Positions 1 through 6,908 of a stretch of 11,582 bases of DNA are shown here, piece by piece. Each line of letters opens with the position of its first letter. Position 1 is the stretch's first letter. The notes under the pieces are model-generated. The model searched no databases. It saw only the letters and a program-made list of their open reading frames with translations, and was not told the origin of the DNA. Origin of the DNA: an uncultured Clostridia bacterium (GTDB lineage: Bacteria; Bacillota; Clostridia; Oscillospirales; CAG-272); the NCBI GenBank assembly GCA_905235755.1, contig CAJONA010000031.1, forward strand, positions 1 to 11,582, given 5' to 3'. Position numbers and translations under genes: made by a program.

Positions 1-486
1 AAAACGCAGGAGGATTTATGGATACTCTGTGACACGCTGCTCGGGGAAGGGGCAGGCCGTTCGGTATTATCGAATCGTTACCCCGGAGCAATGGCGATTC
101 TCCTTCGACGGATGATTGAGGGGCATCTTCTGAAGGTCAGCGATCCTGCTTCCGAGGAGATCCCGACGGATGCGCTTCAGGAAATGGAAGTCTTCCTCAC
201 GAAAGCAGAGAAGTATATCCGGGCCGGTGTCCTGTTTGGTGAGAATGCGATGATACCGGACACTTACAGAGGCTCCTTCCCATTCGGGATCGGACTCACC
301 TATCTGAAACAGAGCAGTGATTACGGGATCCCTCCCGTGATGGAAGAAGGTGATCCGCTTCCGGTATCCGTCAACAGATTCCTGTATGTCAATTCCGAAT
401 CGCCCAGAATCGACGCATCGCTTGAATTTCTCGCCAAAGTCAGCGACAGAGAGCTGCGGTATGATACATCGGTTTTCGGGATTTAA
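1..486 (+). CDS. C-terminal fragment of an unidentified protein, possibly an extracellular solute-binding protein
   Basis: The frame is open from the left edge to a TAA at 484-486, giving 161 residues with no start, so the N-terminus lies outside the window. The internal ATG at 91 has no ribosome binding site and is not taken as the start. The second half, with a PPVMEEGDPLPVSVN stretch followed by a helix-forming tail, resembles the C-terminal lobe of ABC-transporter solute-binding proteins. That is a weak resemblance and not a firm call. The last few codons and the stop appear to come from argS sequence read out of frame, so the natural C-terminus is probably missing too. Codon use differs from everything downstream: of 10 Arg codons none is CGC (4 AGA, 3 CGG, 2 CGT, 1 CGA), and Ile is mostly ATC or ATT, while the neighbours prefer CGC and ATA. 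This suggests a different origin for the segment. Confidence 0.5.
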   Translation, partial: KTQEDLWILCDTLLGEGAGRSVLSNRYPGAMAILLRRMIEGHLLKVSDPASEEIPTDALQEMEVFLTKAEKYIRAGVLFGENAMIPDTYRGSFPFGIGLTYLKQSSDYGIPPVMEEGDPLPVSVNRFLYVNSESPRIDASLEFLAKVSDRELRYDTSVFGI

Positions 487-1748
487 CTGCATAGGCGTAA
501 ATCATCTGGGCGACTGGGGGACGCAATTCGGCAAGCAGATAACCGCATACAAGCTGTGGGGCGACCGCGATACTGTCGAAAAGGGCGGAGTCGACGAGCT
601 TGTGCGCCTTTATGTCAAATTTCACGAAGAAGCGGAAAAAGATCCCGCGCTGAACGACCGCGCGAGAGAGGAATTTTCAAAGCTCGAAGAAGGCGACAAA
701 GAAAACACGGATCTGTGGAAATGGTTCGTAAAAATATCGCTCGACGAGTGCAACCGCACGTACGAAAAGCTCGGCATAACGTTCGACAGCTATGCGGGCG
801 AGTCGTTCTACACCGACAAAATGCCCGAGCAGATCGAGGCTTTGCGTGAAATGGGGCTGCTCAAAAAAGACAACGGAGCGTCGATAGTCGACCTTTCGGA
901 GTACAATATGCCGCCGTGCCTGATACTGAAATCGGACGGATCGACGCTTTACCCGACGCGCGACATCGCCGCCGCCGTCTACCGCCGCCGCACATATAAC
1001 TTCGACAAGTGCATATATGTCACACTTCGACAAGTGCATATATGTCACGGCGTCTCAGCAGTGCCTGCACTTTGCGCAGTGGTTCAAAGTCGTAGAGCTT
1101 ATGGGATACGACTTTTACGACAAGCTCGTACACGTGCCGTACGGCATGGTGAGTATAGACGGCGCGAAGCTTGCGACGCGCACGGGCAACGTCATTCTGA
1201 TACGCGATCTTATCGACGCAGCCGTCGAAAAAGTCGGCGCCGTGATCGAGGAGAAAAACCCCGATCTTGAAAACAAGGAGCAAGTGGCGCAGGACGTCGG
1301 CGTCGGCGCGATAGTGTTCCACTATCTTCTGAACAGCCGCATAAAAGACACCAATTTCATCATGGATGACGCGCTCTCCTTTGACGGCAGCACAGGCCCG
1401 TACGCGCAATACACATACGCTCGCACGTGCTCGCTTATCGAAAAGGCGGGCGACGTCGGCGCCGCAAAAGTCAAAATAACCGAGCCGTCGGAGGCGGAGC
1501 TCATGAAAACGCTGTCGCGCTTTGAAGAAGCCGTCGACGGCGCGCTCCGCGACTACGAGCCGTCGACTGTCACGCGATATATACTCGACGTGTGCGTGGC
1601 GTTCAACCGCTTCTATCAGGACTGCAAGATACTCGGCGCGACGGACGAAGAAACGCGCTCATCGCGCGTCGCGCTCGTGAAGGCGACAAACGTCGTGCTC
1701 GGCAGCGCTCTGCCGCTCATCTGCCTCAAAACACCGAGAAAGATATGA
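482..1748 (+). pseudogene. argS: Arginyl-tRNA synthetase, N-terminally truncated and frameshifted
   Basis: ArgS charges tRNA-Arg with arginine in the cytoplasm. The remnant begins in the catalytic Rossmann domain at FNCIGVNHLGDWGTQFGK (from 482). The N-terminal tRNA-binding domain and the HIGH signature that normally precede this are absent, since different sequence lies upstream. Reading runs in frame 2 to the tandem duplication at 999-1048, which adds 25 bases. Removing one copy rejoins YVT to ASQQCLHFAQWF in frame 3 and gives about 413 continuous residues, against roughly 550-590 for a full ArgS. The second part holds GMVSIDGAKLATRTGN (1143-1190), the family's equivalent of the KMSKS region, and a DALR anticodon-binding domain near 1500-1748 with STVTRYILDVCVAFNRFYQD. 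The end reads TPRKI then TGA, where the family usually ends close to TPEKM, so a third small indel next to the repeat at 1749 is possible. As written it cannot make active enzyme. Because argS is essential, either another copy exists or the sequence here is misassembled. Confidence 0.9.
999..1048 (+). repeat. Perfect 25-bp tandem duplication inside argS
   Basis: Bases 999-1023 and 1024-1048 are identical, starting ACTTCGACAAGTG and ending ATATGTCAC. Since 25 is not a multiple of three, the second copy shifts the argS frame by +1. Deleting either copy restores the conserved ArgS sequence exactly. The duplication could be a real slippage event or an assembly artefact from a failed overlap merge. 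Confidence 0.97.
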
Positions 1749-1804
1749 GGGCTTCCCCTTGAGGGGAAGCTGTCGAGGAGCGAAGCGAGAAGACTGATGA
1801 GGTG
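1749..1804 (+). repeat. Left palindromic repeat arm of the DUF559 unit
   Basis: This arm has an outer palindrome, CTTCCCCTTGAGGGGAAG (1751-1768), then TGTC, a variable middle, and GATGAGGTG at the inner edge (1796-1804). The AGGTG at 1800-1804 lies four bases before the ATG at 1809 and serves as the ribosome binding site of the DUF559 gene, so the repeat itself supplies the translation signal. The palindrome could also form a hairpin in the argS transcript, but no T-run follows it. Confidence 0.8.
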
Positions 1805-1808
1805 TTAT

Positions 1809-2177
1809 ATGAATAAAACAAACAATCCGAATTTAACGGGATTATCCCAGCGACTTCGTTCTGAAATGACACCGGAAGAAAGGCATCTGTGGTATGATTT
1901 TCTGAAAAAATTGCCGGTTAATGTAAACAGGCAAAAAACCATCGGAAATTATATCGTTGACTTTTATTGTGCCGCGGGACATTTGGCAATAGAAATTGAC
2001 GGCTCGCAACATTATACAGAAGAAAGCAAAAAATATGATATAGAAAGAAGCGATTATTTGAATTCAATGGGGATATCGGTTTTGCGATATTCGAATCTTG
2101 AAATCAAATCAAATTTTTATGGGGTATGTAATGATATATTAAAACATATTCCACCTCATCCGTCAGCCGAAGGCTGA
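1809..2177 (+). CDS. DUF559 family protein, PD-(D/E)XK endonuclease-like
   Basis: This 122-residue protein belongs to the DUF559 family, which has a restriction-endonuclease-like fold related to Vsr very-short-patch repair nucleases. The usual DUF559 features are present: MTPEERHLWYDFL near residues 20-32, RQKTIGNYIVDFYC at 41-54, and IEIDGSQHY at 61-69. The likely metal-binding acidic residues are D51, E62 and D64. A later VLRYSN (91-96) matches the family's C-terminal strand. The start at 1809 is chosen because AGGTG lies four bases upstream and because family members usually begin MNKT or similar. An in-frame ATG at 1797 has no such site. The last eight residues, PPHPSAEG, are encoded by the right-hand repeat. 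Its cellular role is unknown. Low GC relative to its neighbours and the flanking inverted repeats suggest transfer. Confidence 0.85.
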   Translation: MNKTNNPNLTGLSQRLRSEMTPEERHLWYDFLKKLPVNVNRQKTIGNYIVDFYCAAGHLAIEIDGSQHYTEESKKYDIERSDYLNSMGISVLRYSNLEIKSNFYGVCNDILKHIPPHPSAEG

Positions 2178-2201
2178 CACCTTCCCCTCAAGGGGAAGGC
2201 T
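2151..2201 (-). repeat. Right palindromic repeat arm of the DUF559 unit
   Basis: This is the inverted counterpart of 1749-1804. It reads CACCTCATCCGTC, a GCCGAAGGC stem, then TGACACCTTCCCC and its palindromic partner GGGGAAGG. It encodes the last residues and the TGA stop (2175-2177) of the DUF559 gene. It contains two hairpins, one around CAGCC/GGCTG at 2164-2176 and one around CTTCCCC/GGGGAAG at 2181-2198. Neither is followed by a T-run. Confidence 0.8.
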
Positions 2202-2207
2202 CACAAG

Positions 2208-2255
2208 CTCATCCGTCGCCTTCGGTAAAATCCGCCTTCCCTCACAAGTGAAGGC
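2208..2255 (-). repeat. Degenerate second copy of the same palindromic repeat
   Basis: Seven bases after the right arm the same order of blocks recurs in decayed form: CTCATCCGTC, a GCCTTCGG remnant, then GCCTTCCCTCACAAGTGAAGGC (2234-2255), whose GCCTT and AAGGC ends still pair. It is a tandem, partly eroded copy in the same orientation as 2151-2201 and lies in the leader of yebC. Confidence 0.6.
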
Positions 2256-2287
2256 TAAAACGAAATTCTATTTTAAGGAGAAAATAT

Positions 2288-3028
2288 ATGTCAGGACACA
2301 GCAAATGGAAAAACATAATGCATAAAAAGGAGAAGACCGACGCGCAGCGCGCGAACGTTTTCACAAAGATAGGCAAAGAGATAACGATCGCCGTCAAAGA
2401 GGGCGGTCCCGATCCCACCTCCAATTCAAAACTGCGCGACCTCATAACGAAAGCGAAAGCGAACAACGTCCCGAACGACAACATCGAGCGCATAATCAAA
2501 AAAGCGTCCGGCGCCGACGCAGTCGCTTACGAGGAACTCGTATATGAGGGCTACGGTCCGTCGGGTGTCGCGGTCATCGTCGAAGCGGCGACGGACAGCA
2601 AAAACCGCACGGCAGGCAACGTCCGCCACGGATTTGACAAGTTCGGCGGCAATCTCGGACAGACGGGATGCGTCAGCTTCCTGTTCAGCGAAAAGGGCGT
2701 CATCATCATCTCCGGCGTCGACGAATACGGCGACGTCGTAGTCGACGGCGACAAGCTCATGGAAGACGCACTCGAAGCGGGCGCGGCGGATTTTATCGAG
2801 GAAGAAAACGTCTACACCGTCTACACGGAGCCGGATGATCTCTCGGCCGTTTCCGAAGCGCTGACATCGAAAGGCTACACGCTCGAAAGCGCGGAAAAGG
2901 CGAAAGTCCCCTCGACATACGTATCTCTTTCTGCAGAGGACGCCGAAAAAATGGGCAAGCTCCTCGACTATCTCGACGAGGACGACGACATCGTGAACGT
3001 CTATCACAACTGGGACGAAGGCGAATAA
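2288..3028 (+). CDS. yebC: YebC/TACO1 family protein
   Basis: This 246-residue cytoplasmic protein is full length for the YebC family (usually about 240-250 residues). It opens with the hallmark MSGHSKWKNIMHKKEKTDAQ, continues with the N-terminal helical domain (KIGKEITIAVKEGG, NSKLRDLITKAKANNVPNDN), and has GYGPSGVAVIVEAATDNR-like sequence near residues 88-103 and the family's GGNLGQTGCVSFLF near 119-132. Family members have been described both as DNA-binding regulators and, in more recent work, as factors that help ribosomes through difficult stretches such as proline runs. The sequence alone does not separate the two roles. An AAGGAG site (2275-2280) lies seven bases before the ATG. It follows the DUF559 repeat unit, so its native promoter may have been displaced. 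None is obvious in 2256-2287. Confidence 0.95.
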   Translation: MSGHSKWKNIMHKKEKTDAQRANVFTKIGKEITIAVKEGGPDPTSNSKLRDLITKAKANNVPNDNIERIIKKASGADAVAYEELVYEGYGPSGVAVIVEAATDSKNRTAGNVRHGFDKFGGNLGQTGCVSFLFSEKGVIIISGVDEYGDVVVDGDKLMEDALEAGAADFIEEENVYTVYTEPDDLSAVSEALTSKGYTLESAEKAKVPSTYVSLSAEDAEKMGKLLDYLDEDDDIVNVYHNWDEGE

Positions 3029-3093
3029 TATTTTTTCGCATATAATAAACTAAGGAATGCAAAAAAAATGCTCACGCATGAAAGGTAAAACAA

Positions 3094-4521
3094 ATGATCA
3101 CAAGCAACAAATATTCGTCTTCATTCAACAGTATGTTCAGAGAATACGACATTCGCGGCAGAGTATGCGACGAGGAGCTCTGCCCGGACAACGTATATAA
3201 AATAGTAAAAGCGTATTCAAAATATCTATTAAAGAGAAATATCACGCGCGCCGTCGTGGGATACGACAACCGCAAATGCTCGCCGTCGTTCGCCGAAGCG
3301 GCGATAAAGGCGCTCCGCGAGAGCGGCATCGACGTTTTCTTCATCGGCCTCGCGCTCTCACCGCTCGCTTATTTTGCGCAATATTATCTTAGCTGCGAGG
3401 GCGCGGTGATGATAACCGCAAGCCACAACCCCGACGGATGGTCGGGATTCAAGCTCGCCAACGGCTACTCAAAAACGCTCGAGCCCGACGACATAAAAGA
3501 GGTCTATTCATATCTCGACGCGCCCGACACAAGCTCAAAAGAGGGCAAATATGAAGAGGTCGACGTGCGCGACGCGTATATCGACGATATATGCTCGCGC
3601 ATACACATGGGCAAAAAGAAGATGCGCGTCGTGCTCGACGCGGGCAACGGCGGCGCGGGCGTGTTCGTCTACGAGGTGTTCCAGCGCCTCGGATGTATCA
3701 CGTTCCAGCTCAACTGCGATCCCGATATGTCATATCCGCACTATTTCCCCAATCCTTCCCTGCTCGAAGGCAGACAGCGCATGCGCGAGATGGTGCTGCA
3801 TCCGTATATTCACGCCGACATCGGTCTTTCCTTTGACGGCGACGGCGACCGCATCGGCGTCATCGACGAAAAGGGCAACAATATTTGGAGCGACACGGTC
3901 CTCGCTCTTATAGCGAAACAGCTTCTTGAAAAGAAACCGGGGGCGTCCGTAGTGTTTGACGTCAAATGTTCAAATCAGCTCGTGGATGTCATAACCGAGA
4001 ACGGCGGCAAGCCGATCATGTGGAAAACGGGCCATTCATATATAAAATCGAAGCTGCACGAGATCGACGCGGAACTCGCGGGCGAGCGCAGCGGACACAT
4101 CTTCATATCGGGCGACGACTGGTACGGCTTTGACGACGCGGTGTTCGTCGCGGCAAAGCTCGTCGAATTTCTCTCCCATCAGGATGACAGCGTTTCTCAA
4201 ATCGTGGCAAAATTCCCGCAGTACGTGACGTCCCCCGAGATCAAGGCGCACTGCGCCGACACCGTAAAATACGGCATAATCGACGAGATCGTCGAAAAAT
4301 TCAAATCGCTCTACCCCGGCAAAGTGTGCGACATCAACGGCGCGCGCGTGTCATTTGAGCACGGCTGGGGACTTGTAAGGGCTTCGTCAAACCTGCCCGA
4401 GCTCGTTCTCATATTCGAGGGCGACACAAAGGAGCATATGCTCGAAATACGCAAAATATTCAAAGACGTACTGAAAGCATACAAAGACGTGTCTCCCGTT
4501 TGGGAAAACGACGTAGAATAA
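3094..4521 (+). CDS. Phosphomannomutase/phosphoglucomutase (alpha-D-phosphohexomutase family)
   Basis: This cytoplasmic enzyme moves a phosphate between C1 and C6 of glucose or mannose phosphates, feeding nucleotide-sugar, glycogen and envelope polysaccharide synthesis. At 475 residues it has all four family domains. The N-terminal block is MFREYDIRG (14-22). The active-site loop TASHNP (108-113) has Ser110 as the phosphorylated residue. The Mg-binding loop DGDGDR is at 248-253. The sugar-binding loop is GERSGH (330-335) and the C-terminal phosphate-binding loop is RASSNLPE (429-436). The last two loops differ slightly from the common GEMSGH and RASNT forms, so glucose versus mannose preference cannot be read off. 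The start at 3094 is supported by AAAGG eight bases upstream. The ATG at 3133 (MFREYDIRG) has no ribosome binding site. The gene is separated from yebC by 65 bases and ends just before a shared hairpin terminator. Confidence 0.92.
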   Translation: MITSNKYSSSFNSMFREYDIRGRVCDEELCPDNVYKIVKAYSKYLLKRNITRAVVGYDNRKCSPSFAEAAIKALRESGIDVFFIGLALSPLAYFAQYYLSCEGAVMITASHNPDGWSGFKLANGYSKTLEPDDIKEVYSYLDAPDTSSKEGKYEEVDVRDAYIDDICSRIHMGKKKMRVVLDAGNGGAGVFVYEVFQRLGCITFQLNCDPDMSYPHYFPNPSLLEGRQRMREMVLHPYIHADIGLSFDGDGDRIGVIDEKGNNIWSDTVLALIAKQLLEKKPGASVVFDVKCSNQLVDVITENGGKPIMWKTGHSYIKSKLHEIDAELAGERSGHIFISGDDWYGFDDAVFVAAKLVEFLSHQDDSVSQIVAKFPQYVTSPEIKAHCADTVKYGIIDEIVEKFKSLYPGKVCDINGARVSFEHGWGLVRASSNLPELVLIFEGDTKEHMLEIRKIFKDVLKAYKDVSPVWENDVE

Positions 4522-4531
4522 AAAAACACGG

Positions 4532-4549
4532 CCACCGCTTTTGCGGTGG
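4532..4549. terminator. Hairpin terminator between convergent mutase and GNAT genes
   Basis: A 7-bp perfect stem, CCACCGC (4532-4538) and GCGGTGG (4543-4549), encloses a TTTT loop. On the minus strand it is followed by CCGTGTTTTTTT, a good T-run for the GNAT transcript. On the plus strand the following TCTTGAT is weaker. It is likely used in both directions, more efficiently on the minus strand. Confidence 0.8.
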
Positions 4550-4564
4550 TCTTGATACGATATA

Positions 4565-5149
4565 TCAGTTTTTATAGAAAAGCGCGTCAAACTCGTCTTT
4601 GAGTATCGCGTATTCGTGGTACGTTTTGTATTCGCCTTTTACGATAAGCGCGTTTTTGTGCGTCGCTTCATGGCGCATCAAATTCTTTTCCGCGACGCGC
4701 ACGCTTTGAATATTTCCGTCGAGTATGCGCGCGTATATGCGGTTGAAACCGAGCGTCTCAAACCCGAATTTCATGACGCGTGCGACGGCTTCGGCGGCAT
4801 AGCCGAGCCCCCAGTAATCGGAGTTCAGCACATATCCGATCTCGGCGGCATTGTTCTCGGCGTCGATATGAGAAAAGCCGCACGTCCCTATCATCTTACC
4901 GGTGCTTTTGAGGTCGATCGCCCAGTCATAAAACTTTTTCTGCGCGTACTGCCCTTGCAAATATCGCAAATACGAGCGCGTTACCTTCGCGTCGGTATGA
5001 GGTGACCACAAAAGGAACCGCGACACCTCCGGGCGGCATGAATATTCGTACATATCGTCGGTGTCCCGCACCGTCATTTTTCTCAGGACAAGCCTGTCGG
5101 TGTACAGCGTCGGCATTTTCGCAAACACGTCGTAGACTCCGCTATCCAT
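4565..5149 (-). CDS. GNAT family N-acetyltransferase (RimJ/RimL-like)
   Basis: This predicted cytoplasmic acetyl-CoA-dependent N-acetyltransferase of 194 residues belongs to the Acetyltransf_3 type. It shows the typical opening TDRLVLRKMTVRDTDDMYEY (18-37), the central strand TGKMIGTCGFSHID (83-96), and the acetyl-CoA loop EIGYVLNSDYWGLGYAAEA (103-121), where WGLGYA (113-118) matches the Q/R-x-x-G-x-G/A pyrophosphate loop. It also has NIQSVRVAEKNLMRHEATHK (146-165) in place of the usual N-x-x-S-x-R-x-x-E-K segment. The start at 5149 is chosen because AGGTG lies six bases upstream. The longer frame from 5200 would place its ATG inside the promoter at 5172-5200. It is convergent with the mutase and divergent from the protease gene. 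The substrate could be a ribosomal protein N-terminus, a small molecule or an antibiotic, and cannot be told from the sequence. Confidence 0.9.
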   Translation of the reverse strand: MDSGVYDVFAKMPTLYTDRLVLRKMTVRDTDDMYEYSCRPEVSRFLLWSPHTDAKVTRSYLRYLQGQYAQKKFYDWAIDLKSTGKMIGTCGFSHIDAENNAAEIGYVLNSDYWGLGYAAEAVARVMKFGFETLGFNRIYARILDGNIQSVRVAEKNLMRHEATHKNALIVKGEYKTYHEYAILKDEFDALFYKN

Positions 5150-5171
5150 AATTATCACCTCGCTACATAAT

Positions 5172-5200
5172 ATTTTATCACTCAACATGCGTAATTTCAA
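5172..5200 (-). promoter_or_regulatory. Sigma-A promoter for the GNAT gene
   Basis: Read on the minus strand, TTGAAA (5200-5195), a 17-base spacer and TAAAAT (5177-5172) form a near-consensus sigma-A promoter. It lies 22 bases before the chosen start codon at 5149. Confidence 0.7.
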
Positions 5201-5245
5201 TAAATTTGTTAAAACTTATTTACACAAAAGTTATTTTATATTAAT

Positions 5246-5275
5246 TTGTTTTTAATATTTTCATTTTATTATAAT
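5246..5275 (+). promoter_or_regulatory. Sigma-A promoter for the HtrA-like protease gene
   Basis: TTGTTT (5246-5251), an 18-base AT-rich spacer and a consensus TATAAT (5270-5275) lie about 40 bases before the start at 5317. The whole 5205-5290 region is strongly AT-rich. It is divergent from the GNAT promoter at 5172-5200. Confidence 0.7.
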
Positions 5276-5316
5276 ATCATAGAAGCAAAAAAATGACAAA
5301 AAAGGAGACGGTAAAA

Positions 5317-6852
5317 ATGTATTGCCAAGACGATGAAGAAAAGAAATTTCAAGACGATGAGGATCTGACGCCGAAAGCCGACGAGGAAAAATCCGAAAAC
5401 GACGGCGAGGCGGAGCAAAGCGACGAACAAGCCGACGATTTGTCTGACAGCGAACAGCCGAAGGAGACAACGGATGACGAAACGCCGAGCGGTGGCTCGG
5501 GATACGACAACGGTTATCACAGCTATTCATACAATCAAACGCCGCCGCCGAAAAAAAGCGGCAAAAGCAATTCGTCTATGACGGTAATAGCCGTACTGCT
5601 CGCGTGTATCGTATTGTTTGTCGCCGTAATGGTGATCGGCATATCGAGAATGGCCGAACCGTCGTCCACGACGGATAACACATCAGTCGCCGCCACGAAT
5701 GAAATTTCAAGTGCCGTCGGCGATCAGTCTGAGACAACATCGACCGAGATCACATCGGGATCCGAAACATCGACCGCAGCTACGAACGGCAGCCCGTCCG
5801 TTGTTCGGATAAACGATATCGCCATCTCTCCCGAAAGCACCGTAACGTCCGATACGACGACGGAGATAACGAACCTCCTCGCAAAATGCTATGCGGCGTG
5901 CGTGCAGATAGAGCTTTACAGCAATTCGACATATCTCGGCTGCGGATCGGGCGTCATATACACGACGGACGGCTATATTCTGACGAACTATCACGTCGCG
6001 GGACCCGCGAGCATAAACGGATACACGTTGCGCGTAATACTGACCGACGGCTCGGAATACGAAGCGGCATACGTCTGCGGCGACCTTGAAGAAGACGTCG
6101 CCGTGCTCAAAATAGACAAGAATGACTGCACAGCGGCTGTGATAGGCAACAGCGACGCGTCCGTGATAGGCGAGACCGTCTATGCGATAGGCAATCCAAA
6201 CGGCGTCGGAATAACGATCACGTCGGGCGTGCTCAGCTCGAAGAACAAATCGGGAGCCGTTCAGTCGCAAAACGTCACCGTGCCGATGAGCGGAATGTTC
6301 TTATTCTCGGCGCCGATAAACGGCGGCAACTCAGGCGGAGGACTTTTCAACGCCAAGGGCGAGCTTATAGGGCTTGTCAATTCAAAGGGATATTACGACA
6401 AATCGGGAAATGCTCTCGAAGGAATGTCGCAAGCTATACCGATAGCAACGGTCATCAAATGCGTCAACACGCTCGCGGAGACAGGCGGATATATTCCCGG
6501 CAGAGCAAAGCTCGGCGTAGTTGTGAGCAGCCAGTCGATACGCTTCACGACGTATCATACGTATGTCACAAAAGTCAATGAAAATTCCGCGGCGGCGGAT
6601 GCGGGAATACAGGTCGGAGATATAATCGCCGCGCTTGACGGCCATAACCTCCAAGCCACGGCGGCCTCCTACGGCCTTATAAGCGACTACGACGCGCTCC
6701 ACTATCTGCTCCTCGATTATTCGGTAGGCGACTCGGCGACGATAACGGTCTTGCGCCCGACGACAACGAGCTACATGGGCTACACGACGACGACATACGA
6801 CGAAATTACGCTCGACATCACGTTCACGGATTTCAATTATAACGAATATTGA
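5317..6852 (+). CDS. htrA: Membrane-anchored HtrA-like serine protease with PDZ domain
   Basis: HtrA/DegP-type proteases degrade misfolded envelope proteins outside the cytoplasmic membrane. The protein is 511 residues. An acidic, Asp/Glu-rich cytoplasmic head with a Gly/Tyr-rich and proline end occupies residues 1-75. A basic stretch, PPPKKSGKSNSS, precedes one membrane segment (about 88-110). A Ser/Thr-rich linker of about 75 residues follows, then a trypsin-like domain and a PDZ domain (about 394-485). The catalytic triad is intact: His226 in TNYHV, Asp260 in EEDVAVLKID, and Ser339 in NGGNSGGGLF. The orientation (N-in, protease out) follows from the acidic head and the basic residues before the membrane segment. 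The start at 5317 is chosen because AAAGGAG (5301-5307) lies nine bases upstream. The ATG at 5293 overlaps that region and lacks a site. The gene has its own promoter and ends at a strong bidirectional hairpin. The long acidic head could serve in protein contacts, but no known domain is recognised there. Confidence 0.93.
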   Translation: MYCQDDEEKKFQDDEDLTPKADEEKSENDGEAEQSDEQADDLSDSEQPKETTDDETPSGGSGYDNGYHSYSYNQTPPPKKSGKSNSSMTVIAVLLACIVLFVAVMVIGISRMAEPSSTTDNTSVAATNEISSAVGDQSETTSTEITSGSETSTAATNGSPSVVRINDIAISPESTVTSDTTTEITNLLAKCYAACVQIELYSNSTYLGCGSGVIYTTDGYILTNYHVAGPASINGYTLRVILTDGSEYEAAYVCGDLEEDVAVLKIDKNDCTAAVIGNSDASVIGETVYAIGNPNGVGITITSGVLSSKNKSGAVQSQNVTVPMSGMFLFSAPINGGNSGGGLFNAKGELIGLVNSKGYYDKSGNALEGMSQAIPIATVIKCVNTLAETGGYIPGRAKLGVVVSSQSIRFTTYHTYVTKVNENSAAADAGIQVGDIIAALDGHNLQATAASYGLISDYDALHYLLLDYSVGDSATITVLRPTTTSYMGYTTTTYDEITLDITFTDFNYNEY

Positions 6853-6883
6853 TAAATCTCCTTCAATATTTTTTATGTAAAAA

Positions 6884-6907
6884 GGACCGATCGGATCGGT
6901 CCTTTTT
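6884..6907. terminator. Bidirectional hairpin terminator
   Basis: GGACCGAT (6884-6891) pairs perfectly with ATCGGTCC (6895-6902) around a CGG loop. TTTTT (6903-6907) follows and AAAAA precedes it, so it works on both strands. It ends the protease transcript and, from the other side, the ogg/zinc-protein transcript, whose last codon lies at 6909. Confidence 0.93.
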
Positions 6908-6908
6908 A

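Larger units (their letters stand above)
1749..2201 (+). mobile_element. Candidate repeat-bounded DUF559 unit
   Basis: A DUF559 gene is enclosed by two imperfect inverted copies of a short palindromic repeat (1749-1804 and 2151-2201). The arms share CTTCCCCTTGAGGGGAAG followed by TGTC, and at the inner edge GATGAGGTG. The enclosed gene is clearly more AT-rich and uses AAA, TAT and ATT-type codons more than its neighbours. The unit lies immediately after the argS stop and before yebC. From memory, this repeat type and DUF559 genes are common together in gut Firmicutes. That the unit moves is an inference: no target-site duplication could be identified. Confidence 0.5.

Noticed and set aside
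350..481. A start codon at 350 giving an argS reading frame with a new N-terminus
   Set aside because: The residues before 482 (MIRFRYPSTDSC...) resemble no ArgS and overlap the left gene in another frame. They are out-of-frame sequence from the join.
67..492. Minus-strand open frame of 141 codons opposite the left-edge gene
   Set aside because: The plus frame is open from the edge and has the more protein-like sequence. The minus frame overlaps the argS join and lacks recognisable family features.
3041..3046. TATAAT box upstream of the mutase gene as a promoter
   Set aside because: No acceptable -35 box lies at 16-18 bases. The only TTGACA-like matches are too far away, so it is not listed as a promoter.
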